From an uncultured Bacillota bacterium (lineage in GTDB: Bacteria; Bacillota; Clostridia; Peptostreptococcales; Anaerovoracaceae): a DNA stretch of 15,498 nt. The translations under genes were made by a program, and so were the position numbers. The stretch covers positions 1-15,498 of the forward strand of contig CAMOZS010000021.1 in NCBI GenBank assembly GCA_946631075.1, written 5' to 3'. The notes below the pieces were generated by a model. That model was not told where the DNA came from. It was given only the letters and a program-made list of their open reading frames with translations, and searched no databases. Below, piece by piece: positions 1-7,222 of the stretch (position 1 is its first letter; each line of letters opens with the position of its first letter).

Positions 1-482
1 GCGGCGATGATAAACCAGCTTGAGAATCTTTCCGGGTGGTCCGCCATCTCTTCCTTGAGTTCCCCGAAGCTGACCCACCGGGTCTGTGCGATCTCCTCAG
101 GATCCACGCAAAGGCTGGGCCGGCATTCCCCGACGAAAACGTGGTCCATCTCATATTCCACCAGATCCGGGGCAAAGCAGGTCCGGTAAATAAAAGTGAA
201 CTTTTCCTCAAGCTCACAGTCAAAACCCAGTTCTTCCTCCATCCTGCGATGGACGGCTTCGGTCAGGACCTCCCCCTTTCTCTGGTGGGAGCAGCAGGCG
301 TTGGACCAGAGCCCTCCCGAATGATATTTATTGGGATTTCGCTGCTGCAGAAGCATCTGCCCCTCGCTTACGATAAACACGGAAAAAGCCCGGTGCAGCT
401 TACCGCTGCGGTGGACTTCTTCCTTTGTCTCATATCCGGTGATCCTATCATCAAGATCGACCAGTGTGATCTCTTCACTCAT
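1..482 (-). CDS. idi: Type 1 isopentenyl-diphosphate delta-isomerase (3' end cut by window)
   Basis: Interconverts isopentenyl diphosphate and dimethylallyl diphosphate in the cytoplasm for isoprenoid synthesis. About 160 residues are visible; the C-terminus lies beyond the left edge. The Nudix-type fold of Idi-1 is clear. H24 and H30 match the E. coli metal ligands H25 and H32. The NACCSH segment at 61-66 supplies the catalytic Cys (C64) and metal ligand H66. E109 and E111 in EYEMDHVF match the E. coli glutamates E114 and E116. A Nudix-box-like helix spans about 70-87 (GE, then EA, RR and EELG). The ATG at 482 is chosen because AGGAGAAGGA lies directly upstream at good spacing. It starts 27 bases after the exonuclease gene with no terminator between them, so it probably shares that transcript. 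Many Bacillota use the unrelated flavin-dependent type 2 enzyme instead. The family call is firm; only the C-terminus is unseen. Confidence 0.93.
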   Translation of the reverse strand, partial: MSEEITLVDLDDRITGYETKEEVHRSGKLHRAFSVFIVSEGQMLLQQRNPNKYHSGGLWSNACCSHQRKGEVLTEAVHRRMEEELGFDCELEEKFTFIYRTCFAPDLVEYEMDHVFVGECRPSLCVDPEEIAQTRWVSFGELKEEMADHPERFSSWFIIA

Positions 483-509
483 TTCCTTCTCCTGTATCGC
501 GTCTGAAAC

Positions 510-1073
510 TCAGATCTCGTAGTCTTCGAAGCCCTGGCTCAGGTCCAGGCGGCGGATCACCTCGACCGTATTGATGGCGTCGTTCAGGGCGTCGTGGCTG
601 CGCTGGGGCTTGATCCCGAACTTCCACATGGCATAGCTCAGGGCGAAGCTCCGGTCCTCCTGAGTGATCTGATCATCGAAGAGGATCTGCATGTCATAGC
701 ATCTGGGCAGTCCGTCGATGGCAAGGCCGTGAAAGAGCATATTGTCTTCGATCATGATGATGTCGTTCTCGCTCCAGGTGAGGAAGGGCCGGTCACCGCA
801 CCAGTCCAGGAATTCCCGGATGACTTCCCCGAAGGGCCTTCCCCCGGCGATCATCTCATCGGTGATGTCGTTCAGTTCGGTCACGTCCCGGTTCATCTTC
901 TGATAGCATTCCGGCTTGACGATCTGACAGTACTGTTCCAGGATCTGCATATCCCCGTCCACCCGGACCGCCCCGATCTGAATGATCTCACCGGACAGCC
1001 GGATCCCGTTACGCTCTGCTCTGTATCTTGTCGATGACTGGTTCCACTCCAGGTCCATTACTACGTATTCCAT
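510..1073 (-). CDS. DEDDh-family 3'-5' exonuclease
   Basis: A 187-residue single-domain exonuclease of the RNase T / DnaQ-like superfamily, predicted to remove nucleotides from 3' ends using two metal ions. Exo I is the DLE triad D7-E9 in VVMDLEW. Exo II is probably D104 in TWSEND. Exo III is H160-x4-D165 in SHDALNDA, which makes it the DEDDh rather than DEDDy subtype. The family includes small stand-alone proteins such as KapD-like and ERI1-like exonucleases, so whether RNA or DNA is the substrate cannot be told from sequence. The ATG at 1073 is preceded by GGAG seven bases upstream. The gene begins 13 bases after the homoserine dehydrogenase stop, consistent with translational coupling in a hom-exonuclease-idi transcript. 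No functional link among those three products is evident. Confidence 0.88.
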   Translation of the reverse strand: MEYVVMDLEWNQSSTRYRAERNGIRLSGEIIQIGAVRVDGDMQILEQYCQIVKPECYQKMNRDVTELNDITDEMIAGGRPFGEVIREFLDWCGDRPFLTWSENDIIMIEDNMLFHGLAIDGLPRCYDMQILFDDQITQEDRSFALSYAMWKFGIKPQRSHDALNDAINTVEVIRRLDLSQGFEDYEI

Positions 1074-1086
1074 TCACTCGCTCCGT

Positions 1087-2133
1087 TCAGTTCTTTTCCT
1101 CCTTCAATATCCTGAGCACATCGCTCAGGACCCCGTAGGCCGTATGATCGATCTCCGGCTCAAAGGGCTCTTCGATGACCGTGGTCGCCCCCATCAGGTC
1201 CGTATCGATGGTGACATAGGATGATGTGGCGTCCATGATGGCGGGAAGGCTGTCCCTGTCCACCGGGACCGGCTTCACGGTTCCCACCGGCTTACCATAC
1301 ACCAGCCTGCCCCGGCAGAGAAGCTTGATCCTCTTGCCCTGAGCCGCCGCCTCCTCGATATCCCCTATGGTGATATGGCCGATTCCGGTCCGCTGGATCT
1401 GGTCCGGCCTGATCTGGGCGTCCATGAGCACGTTCATCAGGGCGGTCAGTTTGGCCGCCGCATCCCAGCCGTCGATATCCATGGAGGGATCCGCCTCGAC
1501 AAAGCCCTGCCGCCTTCCTTCTTCGACGGCGTCCTCGAAAGTGACCCCCTTCTCCATCTGGGTCAGGATGAAGTTGGTCGTGGCATTGAATATCCCGCTG
1601 ACCTCCGTGATCCGGCATCCCATCAGGTTCTCCCGGCTAAGATTATATACCGGGGTCCCGTCCATGACCGTGGCCTCGTAGAGGAAGCAGACCCCCTGCT
1701 TTCGGGCCAGGTCCCGCAAAGGCCGGTAGGCCCAGGCTATGGGTCCCTTGTTGGCGGTGATGGCGTGTTTGCCCATCTCCAGGGCGGTCCGGACGTGGTC
1801 CGTAGCCGGCTGGCCGGTCATGATATTGATGGGAGTCAGCTCGATCATGACATCGTATTCCCCGGCTTTGATGACATCCATGGCGTCAAGTCCCGGATCG
1901 AACAGCCTTTGCAGCCGGTCCTCCCAGCCGGACTCCGGGTCCTGAATCCCGATCAGGTCTTCCCCGATCCCCTCCGGGCAGACCAGGCCGCCCCATCTTC
2001 GGGTCGCGACCGATGTGATCTGCGGGCTCACGCCGAAGGTCTCCTCGATGTATTCCCTCTTTCGCGCCAGCATGCGGGCAAAGGCTCTTCCCACATTGCC
2101 GAAGCCGATCAGGGCGATCCTGAATGTTTTCAT
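1087..2133 (-). CDS. hom: Homoserine dehydrogenase, short form without ACT domain
   Basis: Reduces aspartate semialdehyde to homoserine with NAD(P)H, the branch point toward threonine and methionine. The 348-residue product has an N-terminal Rossmann motif G10-x-G12-x-x-G15. It also has the conserved TANKGP segment around K129 and NATTNFIL at 183-190, where most family members have NGTTNYIL. The signature EADPSMDIDGWDAAAK spans 213-228; E213, D224 and K228 correspond to the catalytic residues of the yeast enzyme. It ends at KEEKN, with none of the C-terminal ACT domain found in about 430-residue homologues, so feedback through that domain is not expected. The reading frame stays open to a GTG at 2217, but that start lacks an SD sequence and overlaps the terminator hairpin. 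The ATG at 2133 has AGAGGTGG six bases upstream and begins with the expected MKTFRIALIGFG. First gene of a probable three-gene housekeeping transcript. Confidence 0.95.
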   Translation of the reverse strand: MKTFRIALIGFGNVGRAFARMLARKREYIEETFGVSPQITSVATRRWGGLVCPEGIGEDLIGIQDPESGWEDRLQRLFDPGLDAMDVIKAGEYDVMIELTPINIMTGQPATDHVRTALEMGKHAITANKGPIAWAYRPLRDLARKQGVCFLYEATVMDGTPVYNLSRENLMGCRITEVSGIFNATTNFILTQMEKGVTFEDAVEEGRRQGFVEADPSMDIDGWDAAAKLTALMNVLMDAQIRPDQIQRTGIGHITIGDIEEAAAQGKRIKLLCRGRLVYGKPVGTVKPVPVDRDSLPAIMDATSSYVTIDTDLMGATTVIEEPFEPEIDHTAYGVLSDVLRILKEEKN

Positions 2134-2160
2134 GGCCTTCCACCTCTTTCCTTCCTTATC

Positions 2161-2206
2161 AAAAAACCGATGAGGCAGCTCCCTCAGAGATCCTGCCGCC
2201 TCATCG
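2161..2206 (-). terminator. Rho-independent terminator of the tubulin-like/vWA operon
   Basis: On the minus strand the arms CGATGAGGC (2206-2198) and GCCTCATCG (2176-2168) form a perfect 9-bp stem around a 21-base loop. One G and then six T residues (2166-2161) follow. It lies about 50 bases after the coiled-coil gene stop and 27 bases before the hom start. A second GGCAG/CTGCC register could form inside the loop. It most simply ends the five-gene operon. Because no space for a promoter remains between it and hom, it also sits in any leader that feeds hom. Confidence 0.88.
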
Positions 2207-2254
2207 CTTCCTCTCACTTTCCCGGCCGAAGCCCTGGTCCTCCGGTCCCGCCCG

Positions 2255-2842
2255 TCACAGTTCAGTCCCTTCGGCAGCCAAAGGCTGGTCCGTCTCTTCG
2301 ATCACCGCCTCCGCGAAGGAGCGGATCTCTTCCGACGCCGTAAGCCGGGCCCATTCTTCTTTTAGCCCTTCCAGTTCCTCCTTGAGACGGGTCAGCTCCG
2401 CCGGCTCCTGGCCTTCCCGGTCCGCCCGGAGCTCTGCGATCCTGGCCTCCATTTCCTCCCGTTTTTTCTGCAGGAAGAATTCGTCGCACTTGGCGACGGC
2501 GTAGACTCTCCTGGCGAAGGGGTCGTCCGCAGCCAGAGGATCGATCATCATGGCCCAGTTCTTCAGCCGGTTCAGGCTTACCCTGTATCCCGGAGGGGCT
2601 TCGATGGTAAGGATATTGAGACTGTCCAGATTCCGCATGGCAAGCTTCTGGAAGTCCTTGACCTTACGCATGTACTCGTCGATCTTGTCCAGAGTCTCTT
2701 CCAGATAGGCGATCCGTCCGGCCAGACCGGCCGGGCCTTCGGAGCTGATCCGGAAGATCTCCTTCTCCGTTTCTATGAACCTGCGGCTGATGTCCGCAAG
2801 TTTTTCAATCAGTTCATTGTGCTGGTCCAGGCCCGCGCTCAC
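2255..2842 (-). CDS. Small coiled-coil protein, last gene of the tubulin-like operon
   Basis: A 195-residue soluble protein of no family I recognise. It has no signal peptide or membrane segment. Residues about 5-75 and 120-180 are charged and heptad-like, suggesting two coiled coils separated by a short ordered piece (APPGYRVSLNRLKNWAMMIDP, about 82-102). The start is a GTG at 2842, preceded by AGGGGGCGG five bases upstream. That SD begins just after the TAG stop of the membrane peptidase gene (gap 12 bases), so the two are very likely translationally coupled. The terminator at 2161-2206 follows. Tight coupling and coiled coils suggest an adaptor or scaffold for the preceding membrane protein or the tubulin-like protein; that is inference from position only. 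Confidence 0.8.
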   Translation of the reverse strand: MSAGLDQHNELIEKLADISRRFIETEKEIFRISSEGPAGLAGRIAYLEETLDKIDEYMRKVKDFQKLAMRNLDSLNILTIEAPPGYRVSLNRLKNWAMMIDPLAADDPFARRVYAVAKCDEFFLQKKREEMEARIAELRADREGQEPAELTRLKEELEGLKEEWARLTASEEIRSFAEAVIEETDQPLAAEGTEL

Positions 2843-2854
2843 GTCAACCGCCCC

Positions 2855-5800
2855 CTACTCTTGGCTACTGCTGCTGAAAACAGCCGCTACAACTTCTTTT
2901 ACCCGATCCGGATCGATCGGCGGGAAGGCCATGAATGGTGTGACCTTCGATATGGAGGAGTCTTTCACCAGAGGATACTGCTCCCGGAAAAGGTTGAAGC
3001 CAAGTCCGTAGATATCCTTCCGCTGGGAGGAGACGTATTCGGTCTCCGCAGCGTATCTGGTCTCCCCGATCTGATACAGATACTGGATGGCCACCCACAT
3101 GGCCATGCCCTCGTAGACCACATCGTTGGCTACCCGGGACATGTTGGGATCCGGCATGGAATAGATCCTCCTCACCAGGTCCATATCCCAGTTCATGTAC
3201 TGCCAGATGTGGGTCATCTCGTGGACCATGGTATCCAGAGCCACCAGTCTGGGGGTTCCGTTCTCCATGTGGAGACTGTACTGACCGTGATCCAGCTGGG
3301 CGTATCCGAGGGCCCGTTCCGCCACCTGGGACGATGGACGGAAGACCCTGCCCACGCCCTTGGCGATGGTCCTGGCGTCATCGGTGGTGACCGTGATAGG
3401 GATACGATACTGGATCCCGTAGAAGGATTCCATCAGCTCCAGGACCTGATAGAACAGGGACCGGAATTCGTCCAGTGTCGTGATCGCCGTGGCTGAGCAG
3501 TCATTGCACCGTACCCGGCCGTCGTTCATCACTTCATAGCTGACGCCGCTCAGGGGCCGGTTGCAGAAATCGCAGAAATTGACCGCGTCCATATCCAGGT
3601 TGGTCTTTTCGAACAGCTCCCTCTTCCTGGCCTGGGTCAGGTCGTTGTTGGCCCAGCCTCTGACCCGCAGATAGCGGAGGAGTCCGTCCAGATCGATCCT
3701 CCGGTCAATCACGTCGTAACCGAACTTGAGGAAGCACTTCTTCTGATACCAGGTCTGGTTGACCGGGAACATGTCCTCCAGCAGGCCTTCGGAATCGAGC
3801 AGGACATCCGCCTCAGCGGGTCCGTTCTCATTGAATATGTCTGTTCCGTCCAGATCGGAAATGTCGGCGCTTTCTCCGGAACTGATCCCGGTCTCAAGCC
3901 CTTCCGCGTCCGGATTATACCGGGCCTGTTCCAGACCGGCTCCCGTCTCAAGGGGTCCGCCGGCCATATGCTCATCCGGTATCATCTCTCCTTCGATCAG
4001 GACCGGCTCAGCTTCAGCGGACATGGCTTCAGCGGATACAGGTTCAGCACCAGGTTCCGCCTCGGCCGCAGTATCGCCTGCCGCAGCGATCTCATCGCCG
4101 GCTGCAGCTTCCACTTCAGCCCCGGTTTCTTCCGCAGGCACGGCATCAGCTGCCCCAGGCACGGCCTCGGCTTTGGGAGCATCCTCAGCCTTTGCGGGAG
4201 CATCGGGAGCATCCCCAGCCTTTGCGGAAGCCTTGTCCCCCCGTCCCACCATCTTGCGCAGACGGGCAGCGAATCTGGCCAGAAGAGACTTCTTCTCCTC
4301 GGTGACCTCTTCCCTGGTATAGGCGTCGTAGGCGAAGGATGGGGGCACAGGATCGGCCGCTTCCGGCTCTCTCATCTTTTCGAAGTGCCAGTCAAGGAAA
4401 TCGCAGAGGATCTCCATGAGCTCCATCCAGTTCTTCTCTATGGCTTCCAGCAGACCGAGGTCGATCTCGCTGTCTTCGATGATATAGATATAGTCTTCCG
4501 ACACATCACCGTCCAGAGGATACACGATGTGGCGGAGGACGCCGCTGACTTCCGTCAGGCATTTGGCCGTAACGGCAAGGTACTGGTGGCCTTCCGGGAA
4601 GATGGTCCGGAAGACTTCCATCAGCAGCAGGCAGCAGGTGAAGCGGATCTCCTCCTCTGCCTCGGGCAGGCGGATCCGGAGCACGGTCTTGTTCCGGTAA
4701 GCCCTTCCGAAATACCGGCTGGAGGGATCCTCGGACAGGTCGACGTATCTGGCATTGCGCAGATCCCGCAGGTCCTCCATCTCCAGATAGCCGGTGGTCT
4801 CCACCTGGATATCCCTCTGGATGAAGGCGATCTCGATGTCCATGACCTTCTTCAGGGACAGGGGCTCGCTGGTCCCTTCCACCCTGTATGATCTTACCTG
4901 GCGGTAGTACTTTCTGGCGTCAAAGAGGTCTGAAGCCCGGCGGAGGATGACCCCCGTCTGGGGCGACAGATGTCTGACCTGATAATATTTGCCGTCGTAG
5001 GTGACCAGCTGGCCCGGCATGACGTTCTGGAGGACATGGCTGAAGAAGCGGGCGTCCACATAGCTCTTCCCTTCCTCTTCCTCCTCCAGGATGTAATAGG
5101 CCTTGGCAAGGCTGGTCGCGAAGAATCTGCGGAAGCCTTCCTCGGATATGGAGTACTTGTTATAAGTACCCAGAGTCAGGTCGTCGATCTCCTCGCTGAC
5201 GGTCTCGATGTTCAGGACCGTATGGTCCGCTTCCGTGTATTTGGTAAGCATCCGGCAGAGGAGATCATAGGCGTCCTCGTCCTTGCACCCTACCAGGTGG
5301 AACTCATCCAGGACCTCCTGATCGGTGACCTGCCGGTAGCGCATGATCAGGATCAGTTTGATCAGGGTGTTCCTCTCCGTCTTGGCGTAATCGGGGACCA
5401 GGGACGGAATGGCGTTGGGATTGGACAGGAAAAGCTGCTGGTTGCACCGCATATAATCCCTCAGCAGATAGTCCTCGGAGAGGATATTGATGAAGGACTG
5501 GTTCTCTCCCCTGGTCAGGAAGGTCCACATCATGCTGAACATGTTGTCGAATTCATCTTCGACGATAGCGAACTGCTCCTTCTGCTTCTTCCCCGCCCAG
5601 AGGTTGGGGATGAAGTCGATCTTCTCATAGAGCTTGGCCTGCTGGGCAGGCTGGTTGATGTACTGACAAATGACCCGGTACTGCTGTCCGGCGATCCAGC
5701 GGATATCCCTCAAAGGAACTCTTCTCTCCCCGTACCAGCTCACATGAGGCATCTGATTCTTCAGGGCGACCGCGGCCAGCTCTATGCCGTTGCCCAGATA

Positions 5801-7222
5801 CTGGGTCTCCCGGTCGAAGAACTGCTGCCTGCAGAAATCGCCGTCGGCGTTCCAGGTCATGCCCGTATAGATACAGCGCGGGACCGGCGGAGCGGCCACG
5901 TTGGTGAAGTCCGCCCGCAGGACATGGGACAGGGTGTCTACCAGCCCGTCCACCATCCGGTCGCAGACGAAATAGACGGGAGCATCGTCCTTGACCTTCA
6001 TCTCACTGGCCAGGATGCTCAGGGCGACCTGACCGGTGCTCAGGATGGCCGAAGGCTCGATCATGATGACGATATCCACTTCCCTCAGCCAGTCCCTGTT
6101 CTCCGTGAGGATCTCATTGTCATAGAGCTCCGGGAAGCTGATCACTCCCACTTCGCAGTTGGCCGGCTGGGCCGTAAGGGGCGCAAGCCGCCACAGAGAC
6201 GGCATATGGGAATAGTCGGCCAGGATCTCCTTGAGCCACCTGCCGGCGTCCTCCTTGGTGGACATGCGGCCGGTGATCAGCAGACACTTCCTCCCTGACA
6301 GGAGGGCGTAGACCACCGGAAGGGTGATATATGCGCCCAGGTCCTGATAGAAGGGATTGAAATAAACGACATTCTTCCTGTGGACCAGGTTGAGGGTGGC
6401 TTTCACTCCGTCGATCTCGGCGTCTGTGTAGCGCTGGTTGGCCTTGAAGTATTCTCCCACCAGGCAGTCCACCCGGTCGTCCGATTCTCTCAGATCATCG
6501 ATAAAGTCCTCCGGGGTCATCTTGCCGGCCAGCTCGAATCCGGTCTGGGCCGACAGAAGAGGCTCGGGAAGCTTCTTCTCCAGGATCTCCCGCAGGCGGA
6601 AAAAGTATCCCGCCCTGTAGGAATCGGCATCGGAGCCGGAGATCTTATGCTCGAACTCCGACTGGGTCAGGCCGCCGAAGAAGAAGTTCACTTCCGCCAT
6701 GATCAGGGCGACGGCTGCCGGAAAGGCTGCGACGACCGGCCTGGTCTCGGCCCCGGCCGCGGCGACGGCCATGCAGATGGAAACGCCGGCGGCAGCTGCC
6801 GTTCCCCAGTGGACGGCGCTGATGAATTTACGGAAGTTACCGTATTTCTTCTGCAGGAACCATGTGTTGTATATTTCGCTGTATTCGTAGGCTCTGCGGG
6901 CGATCGACTCGACCTGACCGCTGCGCTCGTCCAGCTTTTGCAGCCGCCTGGCCGCGATCCACTTGACCAGGATATAGACGGCCAGAAGAAGACTGTTGGC
7001 CGCGGGGATCACGTAGCCCGAAAGACCGAAGCCGGCCATGAAGAAGCCCATCCTGGCCAGGAATCTGGTCATTAAAACGATGGCCACGACAGAATAGATC
7101 ACCGCGATCGGGATCAGCATCCCCATTTTGCCGCGATGCTGCCTCCGCGCGCAGATCCGGTCCTGCAGACCGATCAGTATGATGACTATTACTATAGTCG
7201 ATATGGTGCTACTGGCCGTCAT
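2855..7222 (-). CDS. Multi-domain membrane protein: TM bundle, helicase-like region, LIM-like zinc module and DA1-like HExxH peptidase
   Basis: A 1455-residue protein. Hydrophobic segments at about 6-19, 35-51, 57-90 (one or two passes), 137-157 and 162-184 make an N-terminal membrane bundle. Residues about 285-700 resemble a degenerate helicase core: ITLPVVYALLSGRKCLLITGR (299-319) reads like helicase motif Ia context and VIMIEPS (385-391) sits where a DExx box would be, but there is no GKT. Residues 737-930 (GQLVTYDGKYYQV; IEDSEIDLGLL) recall the C-terminal part of Hrq1/MrfA-type helicases. An acidic Ala/Glu/Pro linker covers about 994-1150. Then come C1217/C1220 and C1239/C1242, a LIM-like zinc module, and HEMTH with H1334, E1335 and H1338 plus a likely third ligand E1371 in VYEGMAMW. 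The order C-x2-C, DGR, C-x2-C, then HExxH and EG matches plant DA1 LIM-peptidases. ATG 7222 overlaps the preceding gene by 14 bases. Peptidase and membrane calls are firm; helicase homology is inference. Confidence 0.82.
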   Translation of the reverse strand: MTASSTISTIVIVIILIGLQDRICARRQHRGKMGMLIPIAVIYSVVAIVLMTRFLARMGFFMAGFGLSGYVIPAANSLLLAVYILVKWIAARRLQKLDERSGQVESIARRAYEYSEIYNTWFLQKKYGNFRKFISAVHWGTAAAAGVSICMAVAAAGAETRPVVAAFPAAVALIMAEVNFFFGGLTQSEFEHKISGSDADSYRAGYFFRLREILEKKLPEPLLSAQTGFELAGKMTPEDFIDDLRESDDRVDCLVGEYFKANQRYTDAEIDGVKATLNLVHRKNVVYFNPFYQDLGAYITLPVVYALLSGRKCLLITGRMSTKEDAGRWLKEILADYSHMPSLWRLAPLTAQPANCEVGVISFPELYDNEILTENRDWLREVDIVIMIEPSAILSTGQVALSILASEMKVKDDAPVYFVCDRMVDGLVDTLSHVLRADFTNVAAPPVPRCIYTGMTWNADGDFCRQQFFDRETQYLGNGIELAAVALKNQMPHVSWYGERRVPLRDIRWIAGQQYRVICQYINQPAQQAKLYEKIDFIPNLWAGKKQKEQFAIVEDEFDNMFSMMWTFLTRGENQSFINILSEDYLLRDYMRCNQQLFLSNPNAIPSLVPDYAKTERNTLIKLILIMRYRQVTDQEVLDEFHLVGCKDEDAYDLLCRMLTKYTEADHTVLNIETVSEEIDDLTLGTYNKYSISEEGFRRFFATSLAKAYYILEEEEEGKSYVDARFFSHVLQNVMPGQLVTYDGKYYQVRHLSPQTGVILRRASDLFDARKYYRQVRSYRVEGTSEPLSLKKVMDIEIAFIQRDIQVETTGYLEMEDLRDLRNARYVDLSEDPSSRYFGRAYRNKTVLRIRLPEAEEEIRFTCCLLLMEVFRTIFPEGHQYLAVTAKCLTEVSGVLRHIVYPLDGDVSEDYIYIIEDSEIDLGLLEAIEKNWMELMEILCDFLDWHFEKMREPEAADPVPPSFAYDAYTREEVTEEKKSLLARFAARLRKMVGRGDKASAKAGDAPDAPAKAEDAPKAEAVPGAADAVPAEETGAEVEAAAGDEIAAAGDTAAEAEPGAEPVSAEAMSAEAEPVLIEGEMIPDEHMAGGPLETGAGLEQARYNPDAEGLETGISSGESADISDLDGTDIFNENGPAEADVLLDSEGLLEDMFPVNQTWYQKKCFLKFGYDVIDRRIDLDGLLRYLRVRGWANNDLTQARKRELFEKTNLDMDAVNFCDFCNRPLSGVSYEVMNDGRVRCNDCSATAITTLDEFRSLFYQVLELMESFYGIQYRIPITVTTDDARTIAKGVGRVFRPSSQVAERALGYAQLDHGQYSLHMENGTPRLVALDTMVHEMTHIWQYMNWDMDLVRRIYSMPDPNMSRVANDVVYEGMAMWVAIQYLYQIGETRYAAETEYVSSQRKDIYGLGFNLFREQYPLVKDSSISKVTPFMAFPPIDPDRVKEVVAAVFSSSSQE
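4175..4229. repeat. Two tandem copies of a 30-bp unit in the Ala/Glu linker
   Basis: Positions 4175-4199 and 4205-4229 match at 23 of 25 bases (core AGCATCC-C/T-CAGCCTTTGCGG) with a 30-base period. They encode two copies of a KAxDAPxAP-like unit in the low-complexity linker of the membrane peptidase. Looser repeats of TTCAGCGGA lie at about 4014-4036. Slippage-driven length change of a flexible linker is the simplest reading; the reading frame is kept because the period is a multiple of three. Confidence 0.7.

Noticed and set aside
2149..2160. A -10-like GATAAG between the terminator and hom
   Set aside because: It overlaps the ribosome binding region, has no -35 outside the hairpin, and would start transcription inside the SD.
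2134..2217. 28-residue N-terminal extension of homoserine dehydrogenase from GTG 2217
   Set aside because: It has no ribosome binding site, would be translated through the terminator hairpin, and adds residues absent from the family's usual N-terminus.
4970..6298. 442-codon plus-strand frame opposite the membrane peptidase gene
   Set aside because: Same shadow composition, no ribosome binding site, and the opposite strand encodes a coherent multi-domain protein.
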